The position numbers were made by a program, and so were the translations under genes. This document shows, in pieces, positions 44,506-57,559 of a stretch of 64,000 nt of DNA. Position 1 is the stretch's first letter. Each line of letters opens with the position of its first letter. The notes below the pieces were generated by a model that saw nothing but the letters and a program-made list of their open reading frames with translations, had not been told where the DNA came from and ran no database searches. Source of the DNA: Plantago major (taxonomy: Eukaryota; Streptophyta; Magnoliopsida; Lamiales; Plantaginaceae); the NCBI GenBank assembly GCA_026545765.1, contig CM048843.1, forward strand, positions 7,732,001 to 7,796,000, given 5' to 3'.

Positions 44506-45349
44506 TGAAAGTGCAGCTGTTTGATCAATTGTTGGAGCAACAGTTGTTATGACTGTTGCAGCAACAGTTGTTATCACAATACCAGATCAGGATTTCTTCA
44601 CTTTACAGGGTTTTTATGTTATATTGCCTTCTTCACTAACCTTGACCTAGTTCCACATTTTTAGTTATGAACAGGAGACGTGTTAGAGTGCTGGATTCTT
44701 AAAGAGAAGAGAAGTTTTAGAGAGTTGGACTCCTTGAATGAAGAAAGAGAAGACCTTGGAAGATTGGACTCCTTGAAGTAAAGATATGCTTGGACTCTGG
44801 AAGAAAAGATATGCTGGACTCTTGAAGATAAGGATAAGCAACAAGATCTGATTGGACCTGATCTTATGGACGTTTTTGCTACATTATATATACAAGATCA
44901 GGGCCATCATAAAGGGAAGCAAGTATAGAGCAATAGAGAAATCATATACATCATTCTCTCTTTACTTGTAAACCGTTTTTGCTAGTCTTTGAAGTTTCTA
45001 TTTAATCGGAGTTGTTATTTCGGTTATCTAGCTGCGTCTAGATTAGGTGCTTTGGAATAGATAGTTATTCCGACTAGCTTTACAGTTTGAGCTTTTCATA
45101 TAGAAAAGTCTTGAATCTAGATTGTATAAATCCTCTTTCATATAGTGTATATTTCGCCTATGGCCCGGTAGGTATATTTATATACCTGCTAGAAATCATC
45201 TTGTGTGCTCATTGGTTTTATTTCCGCTGCTTGTCTGATTGTTTTTGTCATTGTTTCAGTAACTGTTTCACCGACTGTTGTAGCAACATTGCTATTGACA
45301 GTAGTTTATCAGTACAAAAGTACAAGTCCTAGGTCCGTACGTTCTTTCA
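44506..45349 (+). repeat. 5' LTR of the outer element
   Basis: It starts tgaaagtgcagctg and ends acgttctttca. Near its start are palindromic gttgcagcaac and caacagttg words. A TATA-like acattatatatacaag lies at about 44881-44896, with a plausible transcript start after it. Confidence 0.85.
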
Positions 45350-45384
45350 ATTGGCATCAAGAGCTAGGCACTTAATAAATAAGT

Positions 45385-45786
45385 GTGTGGACTTTGTACT
45401 CTATGTTGGATCATGATGGTAGTCGTCATATGATAGATTTTTTTTGTTTGTCGAATAATGATATTTGGAAAATCACACATCATGCATATATCAAACCAAT
45501 TGATATGTGTGCGTGTATATCTGTTATATATGGCTGCGAATTTGTTCCTATTTTGCGTTCTGCATGTTGTAATGCCGAACATTTGGCTGAAGAGGATTGG
45601 AACAAGAAGGAGCTACTGGAAAAGCAAATTGTTGCACATAACATTGATGTTGTTCCAATTGTTGTGTCAACATTAAAGCTAGGCACAGAATTGGAAATAG
45701 GTAAACTGGCTGATATTTTTAGTAAACCTCAAAATGATGAGAGAATATGTTGTTTAAAGAGGTTTGCTAGCTTTTGCTTTTCATGA
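45385..45786 (+). pseudogene. Copia internal remnant with RNase H tail
   Basis: The open frame of 133 codons joins an unassigned N-terminal part to IGKLADIFSKPQNDERICCL, which resembles the end of copia RNase H (ADIFTKPL). It is likely the scar of a large internal deletion between gag and the end of pol. Confidence 0.5.
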
Positions 45787-46254
45787 AAAATCAATGTTGG
45801 TATCACTGTTATCTCAACATCACGGATAACAGTGACTAACGAGGAAAAAAAAAGGTGATGTTCTTGTTGTTTGCATGTTTTGATTTCTCTATTCAGTGTT
45901 CCTTGCGTGCCTAATTGGTTACAAAGGTATCTCTTTCTGGAACTAATTGTGGGTGTCTTTTCTAGTGTGGTGACAGTTTTTGATAGCCCTTGAAATCAAA
46001 GCTCAAAGGTTCTTGATTTGTGTTGGTGTTCCTATTGTTTGATCATAAATATACCATTTTTGTGCTTGATTGTGGCCTTTTTCTCTGTTATTCACTCACT
46101 TTATGAAAGGTTTGATTGGTTTAACTGTACCACCTGTGTTTTTGTGGGTTCTAGTCACCTTGGAAGTCTGTGTTGAAGCTTTAAAGAGACAATAAAACCT
46201 CTCCTTAATTAAATAAAAGTGTTTGCTTACAAATGGAGTAACTAGATATAGCAT

Positions 46255-46480
46255 GTTTTTGCACTGGGGTGTTTGGGGTTCAGGCTGCCTTCATCCATTG
46301 TGATTACTTGCTTGAGGCTGTTTCTATAAAAGTGGCACAACAAATGAGTACGCATTGGGATACTGGGGTGTATGGGGTTCAGGCTGCCTGCATTCATTCC
46401 TATGTGCTCACCTGTGTTGCCTAAAAGAAATTGTGTTGCTACTGGGGTGATTGGGGTTCCGGCTTCCTTCATTCAGTAGA
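46255..46480 (+). repeat. Three copies of an actggggtg...ttcaggctgcc repeat
   Basis: The units begin near 46263, 46371 and 46440, with wording actggggtg, ttggggttcaggctgcc, then ttcatcc or ttcattc. They are unevenly spaced in the 3' non-coding part of the outer element. The rest of 45787-47071 shows nothing recognisable. Confidence 0.7.
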
Positions 46481-47076
46481 CGACCTTTTCAAATAAATAA
46501 ATAAATTTTGCTTTGCACATTAAAATTTTTATGGAGAGTTGTTCAAAAGTCTCTGCTGAGTTTAAACTCCAGTCACCTTTTTGACTTGATAACACCATAT
46601 CTACCTCGTGTGTCTGCTTGACTTTTGATCGTTGAGTAATGGCTAAGTGCTCTGACTGAGTCTTATGAGCTTTTTATCAGCTTTTCATGTGGTGTGGATA
46701 ATGCATGTTTTATTTGCAACCTTTTCTTGGCTCTATGAGCTTAAAATAAAGGGGCTTGATGTATTTAAGAGTCGGTCTTTTTCCTTTACTATTTTTGAGT
46801 GAAAGAGTTGTGCTTTAGGGGCAGGATTTAGTGCTTAGTGGTTGTTTTGAACTGATTGTCTCCAATCTAGTTTAGAAAATCTTTGTTCCCAAAAAATCTT
46901 TTCTGAATGCGTGTCATTGATTTTTGGTTGTGCCTCAAAGTTTTCTTTATAGCCTTTGGATTGAAGTGTGTAAATCCCATGACATCCCCTCATCACTCTC
47001 ACTCTTAATTTTTCTCTAAATTTTTTGACTCCTGACTCCTTTCGTTATGGGGAGTTGATATTACAAACAACTGTTA

Positions 47077-48735
47077 TGTTAGGAATATCTGTTTAGATTT
47101 TGATCAGCAACCTAATGACTTATCTTAGCTCAGAAAGGTGGTTAGTACTCTTGGTTCACTTGAACACTGTAAAAGAGGAAACTCACTAAGTATGATAGTC
47201 TAGCAAATCTTGTATAGGATGTTAGGTCTCTGAATGTATTTTTTATTTCTTTGAAGAAGACCAAGAAGAAGGCATCCAGCAGGAGAAGTTCAACGGATTT
47301 GAAGATTTGAAGACTGCTCAAATTTGCTGAAGACAAAGGTTATCAGATACCTATGTCCAGATATCTCTAAGAAACAAGTGTTTTTCAATAAACAGTGTTG
47401 CAAAAGATATCTGAGAACACAAGGTTTCTGAACGAGGAAAAGTGCCACAGATATCTACACTCAGATACCTTGGATAAAGATTATGTTTCCAGGAAACAAT
47501 ATATTTTTAACAAGCGGTATCTGGAGTTGTAATAGTCTCTGGAAAAGGACATGCAAAGCTTCAGAAAGCATGCATAGTTCCGTTGGAACTACAGGACAAA
47601 GTATAGTACAGTGCATTAAATGCGCGGACAGAAATGTCTGAACAAAAACTTTAGTCTCTAAAGAAGAAGATAAACATGTAATAGTACTATACTCAAATAT
47701 CAATAGTTTGAATTTGATTTAAGCCTAACGGATACTATTCAAACGGCACTCAAATTCATCTATAAATGTCAACACTTAGAATGCTTGAGAACACACACAG
47801 AACTTACACACTGAACACCTTGAACTTACACTGAAAATACCAGGCTTCTCTGATAATACAACTAGTGGTATCTTTCTCTCAAGCATACAAGCCTTTAGCC
47901 TACTTAATCTCTAGCTTACAGTTGCGACTAAGCTCTTGGATTCTAAGTAGCACGAAAGTTCTAAGTGTCATGATCCTTAACAAGCATTGCTATCTGTGAA
48001 GGAGTTGAATCGAAAGATCAAGTATCTGAGATTCATTCTCTAGAACATTTATCATAGACTTGGGTCAGTAAAGAACGTATCACCACACATTGTGAAGTGT
48101 GTTAAGTGATTCTTGTTCTGTAGAGTATTCTTACATAACTGAGAAAGTTATTAAGACTACTCACCTGACAAACTACCTTAACCAACACCTTAAACGGCGT
48201 GGAGTCCAGGAAGTACTTAGTTTGGGAAACTAAGGAATAACTCCAAGGTTACTGAGTATAGGAAGTACTTAGTTTGGAAAACTATAGAACAACTCCAGGA
48301 AAAAGGTTTCTGAGTACAGGAAGTACTTGGCTGAGAAAGCCGGGGAATAACTCAGGGGGAACACTTGGTTGGGAATTTAGTGTATTTAGGAATCGAGAGA
48401 AGATACTTGTAAGGTCACCTCAATTATTTGTCTTAGTGGATTCTAGGTCTGAGAAAGGCCGAAGTGGATTAGTTGAAGGATTACGCCACCTTCAGATACC
48501 ACTATAAAGACTTGTGTTATTTACTTTCTGGAATTTATTACTTGCTTTATTTACCTTGCTAAGTATTTACACATATCTTGCTGAGCACGTGACTTATCAC
48601 TAAAAGTCTTCCGCTCTCTGAAAATAAGTATCAGATATCTTCACAATATCTGAGAAATTGTGTTTATCGACAAAAGTTTTGAAAGACTATTCACCCCCCC
48701 TCCAGTCTTTTACTTTGCCGTTATCTGGACCAACA
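47077..48735 (+). repeat. 5' LTR of the SIRE-like element
   Basis: It starts tgttaggaatatctg and ends atctggaccaaca, before the primer site. About a dozen cagatatct, agatacc and tatctgag words are spread through it. Direct repeats of ggaagtacttagtttggg at 48208-48330 also occur in the other LTR. Confidence 0.9.
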
Positions 48736-48737
48736 AG

Positions 48738-48749
48738 TGGTATCAGAGC
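48738..48749 (+). promoter_or_regulatory. Primer-binding site, tRNA-Met type
   Basis: The sequence tggtatcagagc, two bases after the LTR, is the usual initiator-Met primer site of copia elements. Confidence 0.9.
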
Positions 48750-48853
48750 AGGAGGTTCCGAAGCCTTCTGCATTGAACCTAGATCCCAGATAAGTGCCCA
48801 CTAACTGCTTTTCACCTACACTTGATTTGTTTGTTTAGTGTGTTTGCTGCAGG

Positions 48854-51332
48854 ATGTCTTTAAGTTACAACCCAATTCTCAAGCCAGAGAATTATGAGAA
48901 ATGGAAGAACAACATGATGCTCCACCTAGAAGCTATCAGTGACGAAATGATCGACGTGACAAAGAATGGCCCCATAGTCATTCAACAACTCAAGCAGGTC
49001 CTGGAGGTTTCTAATGGTAGAGACAGAGAACAAAGTGATGGGTCTTCACAGATGCGTCAACCAGTGGGAGACCTACCAGTCAAGTTATTAACGAGCCAAA
49101 GCCTAGAGAGCTCAGGACATCGGAAGATGCCAAGAGAAATCGACTGGATGGTCAGGATCGCAATATCATCATACGTTCTACTCCAGAGCACATACAGTGT
49201 AAACTGTGGGGTGCAAAAATGGCGAAAGTGGCCTGGAAACTGATTGAAGAAATCTGTGCCGGCACTGAGAAATTGAAGGAAAATAAGTTCGAAGTTTTGA
49301 AGCTCAAATTCCAAAACTTTAAACAAGGTCCCACAGAGACTCTTGAAGAATTAGATTTTCGGTTTACAACACTCATGAGTGACATTGCTGCACTTGGTGA
49401 AAGTAATAGATATACCCAACCAGAAAAGATTAAGACTATTGTGAAGCATACAAAGTTTTTCTACTTTAACCAAGGAATGCCAGATATCACTCCAGTGGAA
49501 CTTTTCTCTCACCTTGCCACTGTTGATTATGAGACAACTCAAAGAGAACAAACAACTGAAAAGTTGCAGAATGTTGCTCTAATTGCCCAAGGAACTTCTG
49601 AAGAGAAGGAAGGCAAGGAGGTGACTGAGGATGCTCTTGCTGTAAAGCAAATGAGAAAATATGTCAGTCGAGAGATTGAGAGAAGAAAAGCCAAAGAGAA
49701 GCTGAAAAAGCATCTAGGCTCAAACTACCACCAGTACAAAATATGCAACTGTCAAGCTCGCTGAACAAGCCGGCTCAGAAAGCATCTAGTACTGAGGAAG
49801 CAGAAATCGGAAACGATATCTGTTTCTATTATCGAAAACCTGGTCATTTCAAGAAGGATTTCCCTGCCTTCAACAAACTAAAGACTGGTGACAAGAAAGA
49901 TCGAAGAAACTTCAAGAGAAGTCAGAGAGCTATGCTCACTGAAGAAAGAAAAAAGATACAAATCCAACTGGATGCTCTAGACATTAAGTCTGATTCTGAG
50001 GATGAAGACTCAGATGATTCCACACTGCCTTCTCTAGAGATGTGTGGTGTCTCTCATGAAGTGGTTGACTTTGGTCAAAAGAAGAAAGAAGTGTGTGGAG
50101 TGGCTGAAGAAATCTTTCCAGATATCTCCAACATTGAACCTTGTCTACTGGCTGATGAGGTAACGCATACTTCTTGTTATACTTATGAAAGTGATGAGGA
50201 AGGAATCAAAGATCTGGAACATCTCAAAGAGAACTTGATCTCTACGAAAGAGAATTTCTAATGGTCCGAGCTAGATCCGAAACCCTTGAAGAAGAAAAGA
50301 ATTCTCTTGTAAAAGAAAATTCAAAATTACTCAAGATATCTGAGAAAAAAGGATGCTGAAATTGCATTTCTCAAAGCTCAGATATCTGAGACAGAAAAGT
50401 CACATAAAGAAGCTTTGGCCAAACTTCAAAAGAAATGTGAAGGTCTTCTTTCTGGAAATGAAGAACTCAAAAAGAAGGAAGTATCTTTCCAGTCTTATGT
50501 CAAAGCTAGTGACACTCTTACTGAAGTACAATCTTATTTAAGAGATCCTTCAGAAAAGGGAGGACTTGGGCTGGACACACAAGCAAATAGTTCTATCACT
50601 CTGAATAAGAGTGACCAAAGAATAACATTTGTTAGTGCTCAGCAAGATGGTTCCCAAACAACCAGTCAGAAAGCTAAGGCTGTTGACAAAGGAAAGGCAG
50701 TTGCGACCAAACCTTTGTGGGAAAAACAAGTCCCAAGGAAAACTGTTGGGAATGTTTCTGAAAAGAAACATAACACTGAAAAGTGTAATCACCCACAGTG
50801 CTATGTCTCTCAGAAAGGAAGAATTGCAGGAGCTGGCAAATTCTCCTATGTCACGTTTTCTGGAAAGAAAATAGACTACCCAGAGACTAGAAAAGCTGCT
50901 GAGATGAGAACTCAGATAGCACCAGGTGCTCTGAATGGTATTGTCTATAAAGCCATCGGGAAACAACTTGCTCGTGAGTATAAACAAGAGCAAGAACGAT
51001 GGTTAAAGGCTAGAATTGCTCACAGCAATTATCCGAAGTGGAAGATGAGTCAAGCCACTGAAAATCTGAATGCCAGGGCTAGAAGAAATCTGGCTAGGAA
51101 AGCTAAGTTTGCTGAGAAGCAGACTCAGAAACCTGACAGGTATCTAAAAGCACCAAATGGAGCACTAAGGAAGAAAATAGTTCTTAATAACAATGATACT
51201 AATCATTTAACTAGAATTCCTCCTTATGTTCCTCTTAGACAAAAGAATGTTCCTAAGAAATTCATTCAAAAATGGATTCCTATTGGAAGATTCTTTAGTC
51301 CAGATGGTTCCATTGTTGGTACGAGAACCTAA
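48854..51332 (+). pseudogene. SIRE-like gag
   Basis: The ATG at 48854 gives MSLSYNPILKPENYEKWKNN, a UBN2-type gag start. Frameshifts near 49220 and 49750 divide the core (WKLIEEICAGTEKLKENKFE, TLEELDFRFTTLMSDI, KIKTIVKHTKFF). The zinc knuckle at about 49820-49861 reads CFYYRKPGHFKKDF, with tyrosine and phenylalanine in place of the second and last cysteine. Another shift near 50262-50415 precedes a Lys-rich C-terminal part ending PIGRFFSPDGS. Gag forms the particle and binds RNA; this copy cannot do so properly. Confidence 0.85.
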
Positions 51333-51350
51333 TCTCCTGTTTCCTGTTTT

Positions 51351-52640
51351 GTGCAGAACACTCTAAAGACTAATCCAAAGTGGCATTTTGATAGTGGATG
51401 TGGGAAGCACATGACAGGAGACAAAGCAAATCTGATTAACTACACGAAATGCAATGATGGACCAATTATCAGGTTTACTGGAGGAGATGAAAATCCAACC
51501 ATAGGATTTGGCAATCTGAAGTTTGGAGCCCTTACAATCTCTGAAGTACTACATGTAAAGGGATTGAAATATAATCTCCTAAGCATGAGTCAACTAGTAG
51601 ACAAAGGGTACACTGTCAAGATCAAGTGAAAACTATGCAAAGTGATTGACAATGAGTCAAAGCAGACAGTCTTGGTTGCTAGGCGAAAAGGAAATCTTTA
51701 TGTTGCTGATTGGGCATCCGCCACAACTGAAGAATGTCTCATGGTGAGTCAATCTAGCCACACTGAAGAAAATTGGCTATGGCATAAAAGAATGAGTCAC
51801 TTGAATTTCAAAACTCTGAACAAGCTAGCCAATAAAGAATTGGTGGTTGGTTTACCCAAAATGGCATATAGAAAGGATGGTATATGCTCAGCTTGCCAAT
51901 TCGGAAAACAATCCAAAACATCTCTCAAGTCTAAAACTAGACACTCCAGTGAAAGGCCACTGCAAATGTTACATATGGATCTTTTTGAATCCTCTGTAAC
52001 TAGTTATGCAGGAAAGAAGTATGGTCTGGTTGTTGTTGATGATTACTCAAGATTCACTTAGGTTGTTTTTCTCAAACACAAATCTGATGCAAGGGTTGAG
52101 ATACCCAACTTGTTGAATGAGCTCGAAATCATGAAAAATGACAAGGTATCTGTAATCAGAATAGACCATGGTACTGAGTTTGTGAACCAGTACATAAAAG
52201 AGTTTTGTACCTGCAAAGGTATATAACATCAACTATCTTCCGTAAGAACACCATAACAAAATGGTGTTGCTGAAAGAAAGAATAGGACCCTAAAAGAAGC
52301 GGCAAGAACAATGCTCGCTGACACTGAAATAAGTGAAATCTATTGGGTTGAAGCAGTTAACACAGCCTTCTATACTCAAAATAGATGTTTGATAAACAAA
52401 CACCATGACAAAACTCCTTATGATCTTTTGATTGGTAGACCCCCTAGTATCAAACATCTAAGGGTGTTTGGTTGCAGATGTTTTGTTCTTAACAATGGAA
52501 AAGAATACTAGAGACATTTCAACCAAAAGCAGATGAAGGAGTATTTCTTGGTTATTCTCTGAATAGCAAAGCCTATAAAATCTACAACAAAAGAACGCAA
52601 AAGATTGAAGAATCTGTTCATGTAGTCTTCTACGAAGGAA
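51351..52640 (+). pseudogene. SIRE-like protease and integrase
   Basis: WHFDSGCGKHMTGDKANLIN holds the protease DSG. A TGA at 51627-51629 ends the first frame. The GAG-pre-integrase zinc-finger motif (LWHKRMSHLNF, CSACQFGKQ) and the integrase core follow: MLHMDLFESS, VVVDDYSRFT, and IRIDHGTEFVNQYIK. A TAG at 52059-52061 replaces the expected Trp after YSRFT. Further breaks lie near 52226 and 52510. Integrase would insert the cDNA copy. Confidence 0.85.
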
Positions 52641-53059
52641 ACAAGAAAGTACCCTTGAATGAAGAACTCTCAGATAGGTTCAAAGAACTGATGATTAAAG
52701 ATTCTGAAGAAGAATCCTCAAAAGGAAAAAATTCTATCATTCACTTAGAGGATGAATCTGACGATGAAAAACAACCATTGCTTAGTAACAACCAGATGAC
52801 TCTAAGACATGATGAAGAATTTCCTATGAGAATTCCAAAAATGGAACAGGTTACTGAGAACCTTCATCATGAAGAGGTTTCTGAGAATGAGATTGCTGAA
52901 AATCAAATTCCAGATATCTCTAACGCTGAAAAAGTGTCAGATATCCATGGCATTTTCCATGTGTCAGATATCTCAGATACTGCACAAGTATCCCATCAAT
53001 ATCATATTTATTAACATTCAGATCAAAATGATATTGATCCTACTAGTTCAAAACCCATT

Positions 53060-54736
53060 ATGAAATGGATAAGAAATCATCCTGCCAAGGATGTGATCGG
53101 TCCTTTAGATCAAGGTGTTAGAACTAGGAGAGCAATTGCTGGAAATGCAGATTCGCTCTATGGATGTTTCATCTCAAATATTGAACCTAAAACTATAGAA
53201 GAAGCATTGAAGGATCAAGATTGGATCTCTGCAATGCAAGAAGAGTTGGATCAATTTGAGAGAAACAAAGTCTGGAAACTGGTTCCATTTGTTGACGGAA
53301 TATCTGTAATTGGAACTAAGTGGATTTTCAGAAATAAAATGAATGAGTCTGGTGAAATAACCAGAAACAAAGCAAGGTTGGTTGCCAAGGGATTCAGCCA
53401 GACTGAAGGACTAGATTTTGATGAATCTTATGCACCAGTTGCAAGATTGGATGCAATAAGACTCTTTCTAGACTTTGCAGCTCATAATGACTTCACAGTT
53501 TATCAAATGGATGTCAAGAGTGCATTCCTAAATGGTGAACTTGCTGAGGAAGTCTATGTTGAGCAACCACCAGGGTTTGAAGTTTCCTCAGAAAGTAGGA
53601 TGGTCTATAAGCTTCAGAAAGCTATGTATGGGCTGAAACAAGCTCCCAGAGCATGGTATGATACATTGGCCAGATACCTACTAGAAAGTGGCTTCAAGAA
53701 AGGAGATGTTGATAAAACACTCTTTATATTGAACCATGATGGCAAACTACTTTTAGTTCAAGTATATGTTGATGACATTATATTTGGATCTAAAGACAAG
53801 CAACTTTGTGAAGACTTTGCTGAGCTCATGAAAAGTAAATTTGAAATGAGCATGATGGGAGAATTGAATTATTTCCTAGGGCTGCAAGTCAAGCAACTCA
53901 ATGATGGAATATTCATTAGTCAAACAAAGTATGCAAAGGACATGCTCAACAAGTTTAATCTAAAGCCTTCTGAAAAGAATGCTAAGATACCTATGAGCAT
54001 TGGAACCAAAATGACCTATACTGAATCTGACAAGAGTGTTGAAGAACACAAGTATAGGAAATTGATTGGGTCTCTACTGTACCTCACTATAAGTAGACCT
54101 GATATTCAATATTGAGTTGGAGTGTGTGCTAGATTTCAGACAAATCCAATGCAATCACACTACAACATTGCTACGAAAATATTAAGGTATGTAAAGGGTA
54201 CTGTAGAAGTTGGATTGTGGTATCCAAAAGACAATGGATTGAGTTTAGTCGGCTATTCTGATGCTGACTATGCTGGATCATTGCTTGATAGAAAAAGCAC
54301 CTCAGGAACTTGTCAATTTCTTGGTGCCAGATTAATATCATAGTTCAGCAAGAAACAAAACTCAATTGCCACATCTACCACAGAGGCTGAATATATTGTT
54401 GTTGGGTGTTGTGCTTCACAAATATTGTGGATACAACAACAACTCAGAGACTATGGACTCAATGAAGATAAAACTCCTATTTTATGTGACAAGACAAGTG
54501 CTATTGCCATAACTCATAATCCTAAGTTCCATGCAAGAACAAAGCACATTGATGTTAGACATCGCTTCATTAGAGACCATGTTGAAAAAGGCAATATAGA
54601 GATACTCAAGATTGGCACTGAAGACCAACTTGCAGATATCTTCACTAAGCCACTACAAGAAAGTAGATTCTTAGCCTTAAGACATAGTCTTGGACTAATG
54701 GAGCTACCAAAGAACTTAAAAAGTTCAGATATCTGA
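53060..54736 (+). pseudogene. SIRE-like reverse transcriptase and RNase H
   Basis: The RT frame (53060-54115) has [71 protein letters not shown] and the catalytic [13 protein letters not shown] at 54113-54115 and a TAG at 54341-54343 interrupt an otherwise continuous frame. RNase H follows with YSDADYAGSLLDRKSTSGTC, STTEAEY, ARTKHIDVRHRFIRDHV and QLADIFTKPL. Only a few point changes break the frame, consistent with the low LTR divergence. Confidence 0.9.
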
Positions 54737-55343
54737 AGAAGATATCAAAGGAGGGAAAAGAGGAATCTGGAACGGGTATCCAGAAAACAAGGTATCTGGA
54801 ACGGGTATCCAGAAAAGAAGAATCTGGAACGGGTATCCAGAAACCAAAGGCTAAAGGGTAAAATGGCTATTTGGAGATTTCTGAGACAGACACTCAGATA
54901 TCTAGATCACTCAGTGAGGGGGAACACAAAAGAGAATAGTACAACTGTCTGCAGTCAACTACTCTCTTGAAATTTGTATTATATCTATCTTTGTGTAAAA
55001 CTTGGACAAATACTAAGTGTGAGATAGACTCAGATGCAAACAGTGTTCTTAGTCACACAGAAATGTGATTCAGATAGCAAATCGCCAAAATTCATTAATT
55101 GGGCACAATTACAATTGCTGATTGTGATCATTGCTGAAGAAGCAATATTGACCCTTGATGAAATGGGTGTTTGATCTTAACGGACGAAATCATTTCTCTG
55201 TAAAATAATGGACTGTAAAAACTCAGACATGGCCCACTAAGCATTTAATATCAAACAAACTTTTACCCACGCCTTACTGCAAAAACACATATACGTACAT
55301 ACAAAATCAATTTGTATGTATATGTCTGTTGAGATTACATTGC
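54737..55343 (+). other. Spacer with three 'ctggaacgggtatccag' repeats
   Basis: After the RNase H stop the words atctggaacgggtatccaga occur three times at 54766-54843. Each is itself an imperfect palindrome (tctgga...tccaga). The remainder is non-coding and would be the upstream region of the accessory gene. Confidence 0.75.
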
Positions 55344-55353
55344 TATATATATA
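55344..55353 (+). promoter_or_regulatory. TATA-like box ahead of the accessory coding region
   Basis: The sequence ctatatatatagg lies about 190 bp before the ATG at 55535. A C/T-rich, AUG-free stretch typical of a plant leader (cttcaacttctctgc, ctctcaccctaatctc) lies between. It suggests that the accessory region has its own promoter. Inference only. Confidence 0.45.
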
Positions 55354-55534
55354 GGATTTTGGCAAAAGAATTCACTTTCGCCTAATCCAACATTCAGACT
55401 TGCACAGGAATAGCAAAAACATTTCTTCAACTTCTCTGCAAATCTCTGTTCCTCAATTAGTTTTTCTGCAAAGAATCACTAATCTCTCACCCTAATCTCT
55501 TTCAGACTTTCGAAAACTTACACTATATAATGAG

Positions 55535-57559
55535 ATGGCTCCAAAACGTGCTTCTACCCAGAAATCCCAATCTACTACCACTGGTACTGCTGAAAAGCAA
55601 GCACCAGAGTTGGTAGTTGTAAACAATCGGTTGGTAGGAGACTTTAATCCTGATCATTGGACTTCAAATCACATGATGATTTGGGGTGGTGCCATGATTG
55701 AGGAATACCTCACGGCTGCAATTGAAAACCAAGCCGATAGGAAGTTAATTCTTGACATGCTTGAAAAGGCACAAATAAAGGGTTTCCTGTCTGCTACTCC
55801 CAGTAGAGTTTCTTCACTGGATGTGTTAGAATTCTACAACAACTCCAGGATTATTTCCTGTGTTTCTGAAGGCACTGAAACAGTGTCTATCAAATCAAAG
55901 GTCTAAGGAAAAGAAATTCTTTTGGACTTAACAACTTTCTGTAAGTTGTTTGAACTTCAAAATATTGGAAAGGATTTTGAAATAAACACCAAGGATGATG
56001 ATCTCCTTGAAGGTGTGAAGCAACTGTACAGTGGTGTGTGTGACCTTGACAAACCAGACACACCCACTGATTTCAAACTTGCTGACATCAGAACCAGACA
56101 TCTGTTGGTTCACTGGGATGTGTTGGCATGCATTCTTCACAGATGCTTTGATGGTCTACAAGGAGGTGCTGACCAGATAATCCAAGAACATTGGATGCTG
56201 ATGTCCTTGTTGAAACAACAAGACAAAAGGCTGGAAAACCCTTTCAACTGGGGAAAGTACGTCTTTATGAAGTTTGTGAAGAAGATTCAAGTCTTTGAGC
56301 CCAAAATCGTTAAGGGACTTGCAGAGCTAAAAGCCACAGTGAGCTATGGACTAAAGATATGCTACTTGCTGGAGAAGATTGGCATTGAGCTCAGAGAGAA
56401 GGCTGACATAGCCAATAGTAACCTACTCTGCAAATATGAGTATACGAACATGATGAAAAAGGTTATTGGATCTCAGAAAGGTTCCAAGAAGCGAAAAACT
56501 GAAGAGACATCTGAAGGAAAAGTTGCGACCAAACCCAGAACTTCACGAAAGATGTCTGCTGGCAAATCAGAAGACACACCCATTGTGGTTGTCAACTCTC
56601 AGATATCTACCGTCACTGCAGATGAACTTATCAATGTTGCAAAAGATACAACTGTTGATGAACTCATCAATGCTGCTAAGGAGAGCCTTGCAGATGAACT
56701 CATCAATGCTGCAAAAGATACAACTGTTGATGAACTCATCAATGTTGCTAAGGAGAGCCTTGCAGATGAACTCATCAATGCTGCAAAAGATACAACTGCT
56801 GATGAACTCATCAATGCTGCTAAGGAGAGCCTTGCTGATGAACTCATCAATGCTGCTAATGAGAGTAGTGGTAGGTACCAAGCCCTATTTGTAGAAACCG
56901 CAGGAATTATGGACCAATCAGTTCCTAATGCTGATGAGAGCTCTGACGATGAAGATGATGAATTAGTCATCTCTCAATTCCTAGAGAAATCAAAAAGGGC
57001 TAAGGTTACTGAAAAAGTAACTAGTGTAGAGGTATCTGAAGAAGAACTTACACCACAGGTTGCTGAACAAGCAACTGTGTCCAAGGTCACTGGACAAATT
57101 ACACCATCAGAGCAAGAAAGACTGAAGCATATTGAAGATGCTCTGATGAGTGATAGCTTAGTGTTGGAGGATACTGCCATTGCCTTAACACTTAAAAGTC
57201 TGTCTCAAGCAGATCTGGATAGGCCCCAAATAGCATCACCTTCTTCATCCAGATCTGAACCACCACACCAACCACAACAGCCAGATGTGGATACTGCTGA
57301 AATGGTACTTGAGTTATAGATACCAACATCTTTCCTTGCTGAAGAAAATCCTGCAAAAGAGCAGGTTCCCCAACTCAATGAGAGGGATCAAACTGAGGCA
57401 TTTACTCAGAATGATCAACCAGGGGAGGCAACTGAGTTTCATACTCAGGAAAGGTCTAAAGTACCTGAAACTTCAAACAAAGAAGCTGAAATGGAACAAC
57501 AAGAGCAACGCATGGAAGAGTCACAAGTTCCAGAGACCAATCAGCCTGACAGTGCTCAG
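55535..57559 (+). pseudogene. SIRE-like element accessory ORF, first exon
   Basis: One frame runs from the ATG at 55535 (MAPKRASTQKSQ) to a donor at 57559, broken by in-frame TAA (55904-55906) and TAG (57317-57319). The N-terminal part (GDFNPDHWTSNHMMIWGG, AQIKGFLSATPSRVSSLDVL, EFYNNSRII) resembles the plant-transposon protein domain found in accessory ORFs of some LTR elements. A middle part (FNWGKYVFMKFVKKIQVFEP) is conserved-looking but unassigned. Next come a basic segment (KKRKTEETSEG), a 12-residue repeat block and an acidic, Gln/Pro-rich end. It is downstream of pol in the same orientation, where SIRE elements carry an env-like gene, but I see no signal peptide or membrane span. Confidence 0.7.
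56619..56871 (+). repeat. 36-bp coding tandem repeat (DELINAAK)
   Basis: Seven units of twelve residues alternate DELINAAKDTTV and DELINAAKESLA, giving a 72-bp higher-order period. The pattern is amphipathic and probably helical. The minus strand is also open in several frames through the array, which is a by-product. Confidence 0.9.

Noticed and set aside
56567-56970. Minus-strand ORFs rich in Ser/Ile
   Set aside because: They are shadows of the DELINAAK coding repeat.
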